Positions 44,977 to 52,573 of a DNA stretch of 64,000 bases are shown here, in pieces; within the stretch, counting starts at the first letter, position 1; each line of letters opens with the position of its first letter. The DNA lies in contig NC_079886.1 in the NCBI RefSeq assembly GCF_029227915.1, positions 15,414,501-15,478,500 of the forward strand, in the 5' to 3' direction. The notes below the pieces were generated by a model that was given only the letters and a program-made list of their open reading frames with translations, was not told the origin of the DNA and ran no database searches. Origin of the DNA: Hydractinia symbiolongicarpus (lineage: Eukaryota > Cnidaria > Hydrozoa > Anthoathecata > Hydractiniidae). Both the position numbers and the translations under genes were made by a program.

Positions 44977-45672
44977 TCAGAGCCCTGTGTGGGTGCACTT
45001 GGAAAACTGGGATAAAGTTTGCTGATATCGCTCATTTATTCTAACATTTTTTTCATGGTGATATACGTCTGTTAACATGAACTCCTGACGATCGGTTGAA
45101 CCCTTCAGCGGGAGGTATACAGGGGTATTAAAACTCCAGGTTAACATATCTCCCCAGGCGTTCAGTTCTTTGGTGGGAAGCAGGGCTAAAATTTTAGACT
45201 TTTTGCCATCAAGCAGGCAGTGGTCTTCATCCAATTGGGGACAAACGAGTCTAAGCCTATGGTAAATATCGGTGATATAATATGCATCGTAGTCGCCCTT
45301 CATATAATACTTTGTTGAGGGGTCATAGGGCAGCCCCAACAGCTCTTGTAATTGTCGATTCATCACCACTGAGTACCCATCGCTGACACTGAGCCTACAA
45401 TAGCCACTTTTCAAAACGAACAGCTTAATCTTATCCTCTGCCTGACTGTTCACAATGGTCGCAATATCCTCTATCCTGTATAAGCCACTCAGTATCTCGA
45501 TCCGAGTCACCCTCTGGTCAGGCCCCACCTTACGTATGGTAAACTCTGTATTGCCATACAAATTCAGCCATCCAGGCCTGATACTTATCGACTTCAAGGC
45601 AATGCGAGTGTCTTGCCCTAGGTAGTCCTCGAATATAGTAGGTTTATCGATATCAGTAATGTACAGTTGCAT
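44977..45672 (-). CDS. Polinton B minor capsid (penton-like) protein candidate
   Basis: Starting at ATG 45672 (MQLYITDIDKPTIFEDYLGQ) gives 231 residues, uninterrupted, ending TAG at 44977. The upstream in-frame extension lacks homology, so I prefer this start. Motifs are IALKSISIRPGWLNLYGNTE, LSGLYRIEDIATIVNSQ, LLGLPYDPSTKYYMKGDY and KILALLPTKELNAWGDML. The beta-rich pattern with GxxNLxxxxE, GLYxxxxI and LLGL is what I know from the minor capsid (penton) proteins of Polintons. This is one of the few genes here without a visible lesion. It is divergent from the next gene with only 15 bases between the two starts. Confidence 0.6.
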   Translation of the reverse strand: MQLYITDIDKPTIFEDYLGQDTRIALKSISIRPGWLNLYGNTEFTIRKVGPDQRVTRIEILSGLYRIEDIATIVNSQAEDKIKLFVLKSGYCRLSVSDGYSVVMNRQLQELLGLPYDPSTKYYMKGDYDAYYITDIYHRLRLVCPQLDEDHCLLDGKKSKILALLPTKELNAWGDMLTWSFNTPVYLPLKGSTDRQEFMLTDVYHHEKNVRINERYQQTLSQFSKCTHTGL

Positions 45673-45687
45673 CCTTTTAAAGAAAGA

Positions 45688-46903
45688 ATGAACATCTATC
45701 AATATAACCACTCGGCAAAATATAAAAGTAACAGGGGAGAAAGGCCACTTGCTGTTACAAATTTGGAGCACCAGGTCCTGTATGTGTTTACAGACTCCCA
45801 TATTTCCGTGGTCTTTCCGAAGTTTACCAAGTATGCCATAAAAGTTCCAACAACCTACCCTGATGACCCTGTTCAACTGGGTTGGAAAGGGCAAGCACTG
45901 GACTATTGGAACATTCAGGTCAATTTCGCCACGCACTGCGCAACAACGTCCCTAGGCATCTGTACCAAGCACATGTTGAGTTCCGTGCCCCTCATCAACT
46001 CAATATTCAAATTCAATGTATATTACCACATGCGTCGTATCCTGGCCAGGAAGAAGGTACCCATACCATATGATGATGGCTTCTCACAGTACAAAAATCC
46101 CTACTCAACCTCCGGATACGCCCAACATCACGTGAGTATGGTACAGATCCCAATAGCCTCTACAATTTAAGGCTGTCATGTCGTCATTGACGAATGGTAG
46201 ATGGTGGCCCCAAGTTGACGGGGACTGGGGCGAATTCATTATGCCAAGGCCTAACGTCGGAGGGCCTGACCAAGCTAAGCGAGAGTATTCGCGTCTACGT
46301 GGTCTTGTTGCTGGGATTACAGGCAGGGGCAAAAGCATCCCTGAATGGATCCAATGCCGATAATTATACAGCAAGGCAAATTTTACTACAGAAGTTCGAG
46401 GCTATGGTCCAAAGGCAAGAAAGTGTAAGCCATGACATCACCGAATTCCAGAAGGTATTGCAATATGCCCGAACCCTGGTGAACTTTGCCGTAATGCACC
46501 ACGTGTACATGCTACCATCCAATATGAACCTGCGTAGAGGAAAAATCGTAGTGTATAACAAGAACATTTTGATTGCCCCTCCAAACGCATTAATTGGTAT
46601 CCAGCTTGACCTAAATAACAAGCCCCTTATGAGGCACGCGTCTGCCGCACCCCTCAAGCATACTGCCAAAAAACCCATACATACCCCAAGGCATGACGCA
46701 CCCTCTATACCCCCAAACATACAACACCTCCTATACATACTCCCGATTATACCATACAGGCAATACCATCTATACCTCATAGGCCTACTACATCACCCCT
46801 AATACCTGAACAACCCCCACAAAATCAACATGAGGATACCAAGGCCGTATTAATAACGACGGGGGTTGGCCTCATCCTTGCCTATATTTGGTTGAAAAAA
46901 TAA
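45688..46903 (+). pseudogene. Polinton B capsid-region protein of about 400 residues, frameshifted
   Basis: Starts MNIYQYNHSAKYKSNRGERP; the first frame carries VFPKFTKYAIKVPTTYPDDP, WNIQVNFATHCATTSLGICT and INSIFKFNVYYHMRRILARK. At about 46110-46200 the frame shifts. It then reads GGPKLTGTGANSLCQGLT, ITEFQKVLQYARTLVNFAVM and YMLPSNMNLRRGKIVVYNKN. A final shift near 46800 leads to a C-terminal membrane helix (AVLITTGVGLILAYIWLKK, TAA 46901-46903). I know related proteins from cnidarian Polintons beside the penton gene; a structural or entry-associated role is inferred from position and the C-terminal membrane anchor. Confidence 0.6.
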
Positions 46904-46906
46904 GGC

Positions 46907-47226
46907 TTATTTCACGTATAGCACGACAAACCCAACAGTGGCAGTGGCTGCCATGTGCAGATGCTTGGCTGCATATTGAACAATGGTTGACGCCACCCTA
47001 AGAAAGAAGGAGACTACCGTACCGATAATACCGGGCAATGCGGAACCTACCTTGCCTGCCAGATATTTAAGGAAATTCTCGAGCCTCTCAAGTTGCTTCT
47101 GCACGAACCCTTTATCTTCCGCATATCAGGGACCTCGGGGGCATCGTCGATGCCTGCAAATAAAGTATCTATATAACCCTCTACGTCGCGCGCAAAATTT
47201 TGAATACTATCAATTGTTTCCATTTC
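46907..47226 (-). pseudogene. Polinton B small hydrophobic protein, frameshifted
   Basis: ATG near 47226 reads METIDSIQNFARDVEGYIDT and then DAPEVPDMRKIKG. After a frame change near 47105 it reads QKQLERLENFLKYLAGKVGS, ALPGIIGTVVSFFLRVAST and ATATVGFVVLYVK, ending at TAA 46907. The ALPGIIG...SFFL and GFVVLYVK segments match the C-terminal hydrophobic half of the copy A/B genes of Polinton A, so it is a short relative of that family. It lies next to a 23-base C run. Confidence 0.6.
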
Positions 47227-47236
47227 GATCACTTCA

Positions 47237-47259
47237 CCCCCCCCCCCCCCCCCCCCCCC
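47237..47259. repeat. Poly(C) tract of 23 bases
   Basis: Uninterrupted run of C between the hydrophobic-protein gene and the truncated major capsid gene. A G-quadruplex is possible on the minus strand. Confidence 0.95.
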
Positions 47260-47394
47260 ATCAAATGGGCCTTCTCTTCATCCTTATTTACAAATACATT
47301 AACATCATATATTAGATTCTGGGCCTCTGCCTTGCTACCCCTGTTGGGTGTAGTGACAACTTTTTTTAAACCCATATCCATGAGTGATCTTATC

Positions 47395-47893
47395 GAATTA
47401 AATCAGACGCCAGTTACAATTTACAAATTGATGCCCCTGCCAAGTCGTTCAAAGGCGTCTTGCTAATCTTTATAGACCCCAGGAAAGTGAAGCCCTATGC
47501 CGGCATCAATGAAAAGTTTTACAACCCAAAAGTTGAAAAAATTAGCATTACGGTTGAGGGGGAGCCTAACGAATTATACAGCCATCTATGCTTCCGAAGG
47601 ACCACCTTGAGCAGATCGTCAATATCTTCGGGGCTCACGACTCAGGTTTCATAATAGGTCAGTTCTTTAATGAGAGATATGCCCTATTTGTAGACTTCCG
47701 GACTTCCCCCGACGATATACTACATGGTAGCGGTAGACCCCTGCAACGTCTGAGTGATGGCATAACCCTCCACATCACCAAGAAGGCAGACGGAACTGGT
47801 AAGTTCAAATTCATTTCAAGTTCAAATGTTATACCTTCTGCAAGACGCCCAGATGAATATTCTGGATGGTAGGCTTAGATCGTGTGGAGTACT
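47395..47893 (+). pseudogene. Polinton B major capsid protein, C-terminal remnant
   Basis: Three overlapping frames together give a C-terminal segment. The first has DAPAKSFKGVLLIFIDPRKV and FYNPKVEKISITVEGEPNEL. The second has MLPKDHLEQIVNIFGAHDS and RYALFVDFRTSPDDILHGSG, and the last FQVQMLYLLQDAQMNILDGR. The signatures KGVLxxFxDP, NPKxxKxxVTxxGxPN, YALFVDxRTxxDxxLHGSG and DAQMNI are those of the second jelly-roll of Polinton major capsid proteins. Roughly the N-terminal two thirds are missing; the loss ends close to the 23-base C run. At least two frameshifts are present (near 47575 and 47830). Confidence 0.7.
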
Positions 47894-47906
47894 GGAATAA
47901 ATAAAC

Positions 47907-48303
47907 ATGGCGACAATAGCTATTATTGTGACTGGGGTTGCAATAAACGCCCTCGCATTTTCAGAGACCAATTTTCTAATCAGCAAACTTGCGGGACACA
48001 GGGAAGCTGAACGCAAACGGCACGACCAGGCCATTGAAAAGTTAAATACGGCCCAGGCCCAGTGGATCAGGGATAGACAAAAAAATTCGATTGGTTCAAC
48101 GAAGAACGAGAAAAGCAAATAAAAGCGGGTAAAAGCCTAAGGGAATTAGACGATACTATGTATCAGTATTACATCAAATCGGACAAAAAAGCGCCGCGGT
48201 TGAAGGTTTCTATACCCCTTCAAAAACCCAACAAGATGGGGAACTCACGTTCGTACTTGGCTCCTTATCCCTGCTGGGGTTCGTGGCCTATAAATATCTG
48301 TAA
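47907..48303 (+). pseudogene. Polinton B coiled-coil protein with two membrane helices
   Basis: ATG 47907 reads MATIAIIVTGVAINALAFSE (first membrane helix) and then LISKLAGHREAERKRHDQAI and LNTAQAQWIRDRQ. A frameshift near 48085 and another near 48210 follow. The end is TFVLGSLSLLGFVAYKYL (second membrane helix), TAA 48301-48303. The combination of ALAFS at the start, the RHDxAIExLxxAQAxW helix and a terminal membrane helix is the pattern I know from Polintons of cnidarians next to the capsid gene. Structural role is inferred. Confidence 0.6.
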
Positions 48304-48319
48304 GAACGCATTTTTTAAC

Positions 48320-48947
48320 ATGTATAATAAAGACATGTCAAAAACGCACGTTCTTACAGAGGAAGAGGCTAAAAATCTCAGTAATTTCTACTATACCCCG
48401 GAACATCTGTGGACCGGGTGCAGGGCCATTAAATTACTCGCAAAGGAGAGCGCTCCACCCAAAAAGCTGGTAACCCCCTGGCTATCCCATCAACTCCTGT
48501 GGCTAAGACACATCCGAGGTCCTAAAAAGATCGATTACCCCCATTTTACTATTACAAGACCGAATGGGATGCATCAGTTTGATATATTTTACATGCCCCA
48601 TGATCGGCTATATGGTAACACGTACAAGTATATTCTGACAGGCATTGACGTGGCTTCAAGGTATAAAGTAGCAAGGCCGTTGCGTACCAAAAAAGCCGGC
48701 GAAGTCGCGGATATGATCAAGGATATCTACAAAGCAGGCCTTTACAATACCCCAAAACCTTCCAATGCGACAATGGCTCTGAGTTTAAATCGGATGTAAC
48801 CAAGCTGCTGGAGGGTAAAGATGTAGAAATTAGGGGAGCCACTACCAAATATCACCACACGGTCCGGAAAGGAGCTTTTTTTCAGAAGAACTCATGCTAA
48901 TTCCTGAGGACGTTCAAGTACCTCCGGAGCATGTTAAAGAGTGGTAA
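48320..48947 (+). pseudogene. Polinton B integrase with internal deletion
   Basis: ATG 48320 starts MYNKDMSKTHVLTEEEAKNL. The rve core follows: PNGMHQFDIFYMPHDRLYGN carries the first Asp and YKYILTGIDVASRYKVARPL the next conserved stretch. CDNGSEF, the second catalytic Asp region, lies near 48768 after a one-base shift. The reading then jumps to FSEELMLIPEDVQVPPEHV and KEW, TAA 48945-48947, which is the extreme C-terminal end of Polinton integrases. The catalytic Glu helix and most of the C-terminal domain are deleted near 48865-48875. Non-functional. Confidence 0.8.
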
Positions 48948-49009
48948 ACACCCTCAATTTTACCTATAATGTTAACTACTTTTGCAAGTACTTAAAATTT
49001 AGCCTATGC

Positions 49010-49818
49010 TTACGACATATCAATGTCGAACATTCCCTCGAATAGGTCCCGTGTATCACCATTGGGTAGCGTGAAATGATTTAGGTAGCAATTATCGGTA
49101 CCTAAGGTATCATCTCTGAATCGACACCAGGCATGTACGGCATTCGGATCATCACATTCTGGCTTCCTTACAGTCATCTCGGGGTACATTGCCTTTAGGG
49201 TGCTTATTCTTGCACTGAGTTGTCTACGCTGGCATCATCATATAGTGCCTATGTATGCCTTCTTTTTCATGCTCGTGAGGATCGTTTTTATCGGCCACAC
49301 ATAGCACTGTATCATATTGATATCGACGCGAGACATGTCTCTGCCGTAGTTCCGTGTTGTCTTGCCTAAGGGCACTAAGCTGTTCATCCTTATCCTCAAG
49401 CTCATCCCCAAGTGCCAGGAGTTGGTTGTCCCTGTCCTCAATTTCATCATCAATTATGGCCATCGCCCCATCCCTGTCCTCAAGGGCTTGACGCTGTTCT
49501 TTAATTATATCCTGTAATTTTTGAACGCCTGCCCTTGACAGCCATTTGATGACCCCCACAGCTTTTGGTTTTCTGGAACGACGAACAATCTCTAAAGTGT
49601 CGTCTAATGTCACAAAAGCGTCATACCTATTTTGGTCTCCTTTTAGTGATTGGTTGGTAACCAACCCTATCTCATGGCATGCAAGTGTGGAAATATCTCG
49701 ATATCTTTTCGATGCCCAGAAACCGTCCAAGATGTGCCCTTTTAAACATGGGTTGGTCCTGGTTGTTGGTCAAGGTTTCGATTGCTCCTGCGTTGAACAT
49801 ACCTTGCGTTGTTGACAT
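49010..49818 (-). pseudogene. Polinton B BRO/KilA-N-like coiled-coil protein
   Basis: Starts MSTTQGMFNAGAIETLTNN and GRFLGIEKISR in one frame. It continues after a shift near 49695 with SLKGDQNRYDAFVTLDDTLE and IVRRSRKPKAVGVIKWLSRA, then a long coiled coil (EDRDGAMAIIDDEIEDRDNQ). The end, after a shift near 49225, reads MTVRKPECDDPNAVHAWCRF and RDLFEGMFDIDMS with TAA at 49010. The helix-turn-like N-terminus, the long coil and the C-terminal domain with its conserved Cys and Trp fit BRO-N/MSV199-type proteins of large DNA viruses and Polintons. Two or more frame breaks. Confidence 0.6.
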
Positions 49819-49879
49819 CTTTCTAATATATCGATGTAGGCCGGAAGATTACCTACGTGGTCATTTGATAACCCATTTC

Positions 49880-50598
49880 TCACTCCAAAATCTTCCAAGC
49901 CCTGGGATATTCAAGCCTTACGTATAGTTATGCATGCTTGGATTTTTTCAATTCAACCTTGATATCATTCCAGTTGGGGATAAGATTCGTCTTCTCGCAA
50001 CCTCGTCCCCAGGGCATCTTGTATCTTTTCTGACCCCGGAACGGCGATACCCGGGGTCAGAAAAGATACAAGATGCCCTGGGGACGAGGTTGGCCTTCTC
50101 GTCTATTATTTTCACATCCGAGCGCTCATTAGGGTACCACAAAAACAAGGCCTTCTTCTGCCTCCTCAAATTCTTGGGCAAAGCCGTATACGACTGCGTT
50201 AATAGCCATAAACTGTGCCTGCGATGGCTACCATTGATAGCAAGCTCAAGTAGTGATTGTCGACGTTTATCGAGGCTTTCATCGGCTATGACGTCATCAA
50301 TCACAACCAACGTCTCTTCACCTGCTAGCAATGGGGATAGTTTTTGGATCCATTCGAGGAATTGTTCCTTAGGATCTATAAGGAACACATAATTCTCCTT
50401 CCAAAGTGAGGACCTTTTAAGATAGGTTGCATTCCACCGTATAGTTGAACACAAAATGACTATATTATGATAGTGGTGCCTGTAATCATTTTCTAGGAGG
50501 TTCAGAACACGTTGTGTTTTCCCACAGCATGTAGGCCCTGTGAAAATTACTGTGTGGGGGTCTTTTAAAGCATCCATTTTATTCAATAGTTCGACCAC
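49880..50598 (-). pseudogene. Polinton B genome-packaging ATPase (FtsK/HerA-like), interrupted by a foldback insert
   Basis: Reads MVELLNKMDALKDPHTVIFT and then the Walker A motif GPTCCGKT, then Walker B ETLVVIDDVIADES. NGSHRRHSLWLLTQSYTALP and KNLRRQKKALFLWYPNERSD are the sensor part. At 49998-50094 a 97-bp foldback element breaks the frame just after IIDEKA. Behind it the reading resumes in other frames and ends LEYPRAWKILE with TGA at 49880-49882. The ATPase pumps virion DNA in related viruses and is a hallmark of virus-like Polintons. ATG 50598 overlaps the upstream gene by 16 bases. Confidence 0.85.
49998..50094. mobile_element. 97-bp foldback element in the ATPase gene, with 7-bp target duplication
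   Basis: The arms AACCTCGTCCCCAGGGCATC...GACCCCGG and their exact reverse complement (41 bases each, 49999-50091) surround an 11-base core. CTTCTCG is duplicated at 49991-49997 and 50095-50101. It carries an internal reading (NLVPRAS, GDEVA) that I know as a common repeat in cnidarian gene models. Confidence 0.9.
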
Positions 50599-50825
50599 TT
50601 TCGATTGTGAATTTTGGAGTACATTGCCTCACATGCCCTACAAATACATACACCCCCGGGCTTGTTTTCCAAGGACCCCCGACATGCATGGCAGAGCTTA
50701 GTATTTCGAGCCTTTTCAAGGGGTGGTGGAGAATATGTTAATTTGCCCTGAAGACACCGCAAAGCCCTGCGGTACCTTTTAACAAGTAGTTTCTTATCCA
50801 GGCTATCCTCGATGAATTCGGTCAT
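50583..50825 (-). CDS. Polinton B small zinc-finger protein
   Basis: Eighty residues, MTEFIEDSLDKKLLVKRYRR at the start, and then CHACRGSLENKPGGVCICRA and CEAMYSKIHNRKWSNY at the end. C-x2-C and C-x-C-x2-C spacing suggests one zinc site. The last codons overlap the ATG of the packaging ATPase, which argues for coupled expression. No lesion seen. Family not known to me beyond Polintons. Confidence 0.55.
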   Translation of the reverse strand: MTEFIEDSLDKKLLVKRYRRALRCLQGKLTYSPPPLEKARNTKLCHACRGSLENKPGGVCICRACEAMYSKIHNRKWSNY

Positions 50826-50985
50826 ACAGCATTAGGTAGTTTTCATCCTGTTGAACACCTCGAATCTCACCATCAATAGCAAGGGGGTCCATTTCAACGT
50901 CTTCGATATCATCATTTTTAACAGCCCGCCTCTCCTTCGCCTTAGCTAGCTTTAAAGTATTGCCCCTAATTAAACATGTGTGGTG
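50803..50985 (-). pseudogene. Polinton B small acidic protein remnant
   Basis: The frame RGNTLKLAKAKERRAVKNDD, then IEDVEMDPLAIDGEIRGVQQ, then DENYLMLYD, TAG 50803-50805, overlaps the next gene's start by about 20 bases. It has no ATG, so its start is lost or was upstream. Unknown function. Confidence 0.4.
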
Positions 50986-51005
50986 GTAATATCACTTTGC
51001 ACGTT

Positions 51006-51218
51006 CTACAGCATCTGATTTCCATTTACTATGGCATACTGTACCCGCCGTAATGCATTAGTTACCTCAGCAAGCGTTAGAGGATTAAAGCTCTCCTGAT
51101 ATCTGAAGCGTACCCTGTTATGTACATGTAATTCGAAGTTCTCCCACGTATAGTCCCCGGAAAACTGAGCCTGAATATGGTCCTGGAGTATAATTAATAA
51201 CTCATATAGGGGCTGCAT
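51006..51218 (-). CDS. Polinton B small conserved protein (70 residues)
   Basis: Starts MQPLYELLIILQDHIQAQFS and reads YTWENFELHVHNRVRFRYQE, then LTLAEVTNALRRVQYAIVNG, with TAG near 51006. The RxRYRYQE and EVTNALRRVQ motifs recur in small proteins of cnidarian Polintons as I recall them. No break seen. Unknown function. Confidence 0.55.
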   Translation of the reverse strand: MQPLYELLIILQDHIQAQFSGDYTWENFELHVHNRVRFRYQESFNPLTLAEVTNALRRVQYAIVNGNQML

Positions 51219-51441
51219 GTAGATGCGACGTCTGGTGTGGCCTTTTGAAATTCTACCCAGTTCAAGGGCAGGGAATGCATGTTTTTGTTAGTTGACCTTT
51301 GCCCTTTGCCTTGAACAAGTTCAAGGGGAGAGATTTTGAACATTTAAAACATCTCTTGGTATCTTCCATATTTCATATCTCCCGGAGATATAAAATTTTT
51401 TATCATGCGGTCTATTTCGGAGCTATTAACGATTTCTTATA
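51219..51441. other. Degraded stretch within Polinton B
   Basis: About 220 bases with no readable frame on either strand between two minus-strand Polinton genes; spacing elsewhere on this strand is much tighter, so a small gene may have decayed here. Confidence 0.4.
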
Positions 51442-51648
51442 TCACCCCTGCTTGATCGCGTATTCGTCAAATAGGATTGTCGCACTCATATAGCGGGCAA
51501 GTTTAAGACCGTCCTCCATGTCCATCTTGGCGCCAGGCCTTGAAACCCCTAAGGCTTTATTCCCGCCCATAGCTATGACAATAGTATGGGATACCAGCCT
51601 GACGGACTCCCACAAGGCATCAATAATCATAGTTTCCTTGGGACCCAT
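51442..51648 (-). CDS. Polinton B small conserved protein (68 residues)
   Basis: Starts MGPKETMIIDALWESVRLVS and reads HTIVIAMGGNKALGVSRPGA, then MEDGLKLARYMSATILFDEY. The SRPGxxxDxExxxxxARxMxxxxLFxEYA pattern is known to me from cnidarian Polintons. Unbroken; unknown function. Confidence 0.5.
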   Translation of the reverse strand: MGPKETMIIDALWESVRLVSHTIVIAMGGNKALGVSRPGAKMDMEDGLKLARYMSATILFDEYAIKQG

Positions 51649-51696
51649 ATTTTCATCATGCTTGTTGCCATTTATTAGGTGTCATTTTTAGCAAAA

Positions 51697-52025
51697 TTAT
51701 TGCATATTGGGGTTGGGCTGAGTTTTGCCATGTTTGCCCTGTTGGGGCTCCGGATTAGCCGCCGGCTTGTTGGATTCATTCCCACCCCTGCCAAACATAT
51801 ACCAGGCGCCTACTCCTATAGCAAGCACGGCTATCGCTCCGACTCCATAGATGTAGACACTGTCCATCGACTTGCCAGAACTGGTCTCAGAAGAGGTTTT
51901 TGCTTCATTTCTTCCTTTCTCTTCTTCATTAGTGCCGCCAACTTGTGCCCCTGTGCAACCCTTACGGGATGCTTTGGTGACTTTGTAATGACTCTCTGTT
52001 CTTGTTTCTGTTCCTCTTCACTCAT
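51697..52025 (-). pseudogene. Polinton B single-pass membrane protein, frameshifted
   Basis: ATG 52025 reads MSEEEQKQEQRVITKSPKHP and then RVAQGHKLAALMKKRKEEMK. A frame change near 51905 leads to GKSMDSVYIYGVGAIAVLAI and GVGAWYMFGRG, one membrane helix. NPEPQQGKHGKTQPNPNMQ and TAA at 51697-51699 end it. The basic N-terminal helix (RVAxGxxLAAxxxxxKE) followed by a single membrane span is a recurrent small Polinton protein as I recall it. Confidence 0.55.
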
Positions 52026-52031
52026 TTTTTA

Positions 52032-52573
52032 TTATAGCGCCGTATCCTCCGCCGTATCCGCCTCCTTCACCACCTCCTCCTGTTTCTTTTTACCTATATG
52101 CCTTGCAGTATGGCCTGCCACAAGCAACGGGGCCAAACACCTCCCAATGCTACAATATACGAGTATTCCCAAATCTGTCATGGAGTCCCGGATTATAGGG
52201 TCCTCTTCAATATCCCGACGTAGCTCGTCAACGCTTTCAGTATCCACAAAGTTCGAGACCATGCCGGCATACATGCTTATAACATTTGTAGACAGTGCTT
52301 TTGCCGTCTTCTCCCCCTTCTCTTGCAATTCACGTTGTACATACTCCGCATGGACCTTTTCAATGTCTTATCGACAAACCCTTCCGTGCACTTCTTTGGC
52401 AAAATTTGGCGCTTATCGATGGGCTTCTCTACCTGCTCATAGGTTTCTGCAGGTGCATTGTCGAATACTTGTGCAATATCAGACATACTTTTTATTATAC
52501 GTCTATATCGAAAAAGTACATAGGCAATCAGAGCATACGGTAGGATTATAGCGACTAGTGTGCACACCTCCAT
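52032..52573 (-). pseudogene. Polinton B membrane protein, frameshifted
   Basis: ATG 52573 reads MEVCTLVAIILPYALIAYVL, a membrane helix or signal anchor, then FRYRRIIKSMSDIAQVFDNA. A frame change near 52310 leads to LSTNVISMYAGMVSNFVDTE, SVDELRRDIEEDPIIRDSMT and DLGILVYCSIGRCLAPLLVA with TAA at 52032. The start lies inside the 3' end of the polymerase gene (19 bases overlap). Unknown function, probably virion or assembly related by position. Confidence 0.55.

Noticed and set aside
45673-45936. N-terminal extension of the penton-like gene up to 45936
   Set aside because: It overlaps the start of the divergent gene and has no conserved motif; ATG 45672 gives a typical length and start.
51679-52551. 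290-codon plus-strand frame inside Polinton B
   Set aside because: It lies opposite three minus-strand genes with recognisable motifs and tight spacing; its composition (Ser/Cys/Phe-rich) is that of an antisense shadow.
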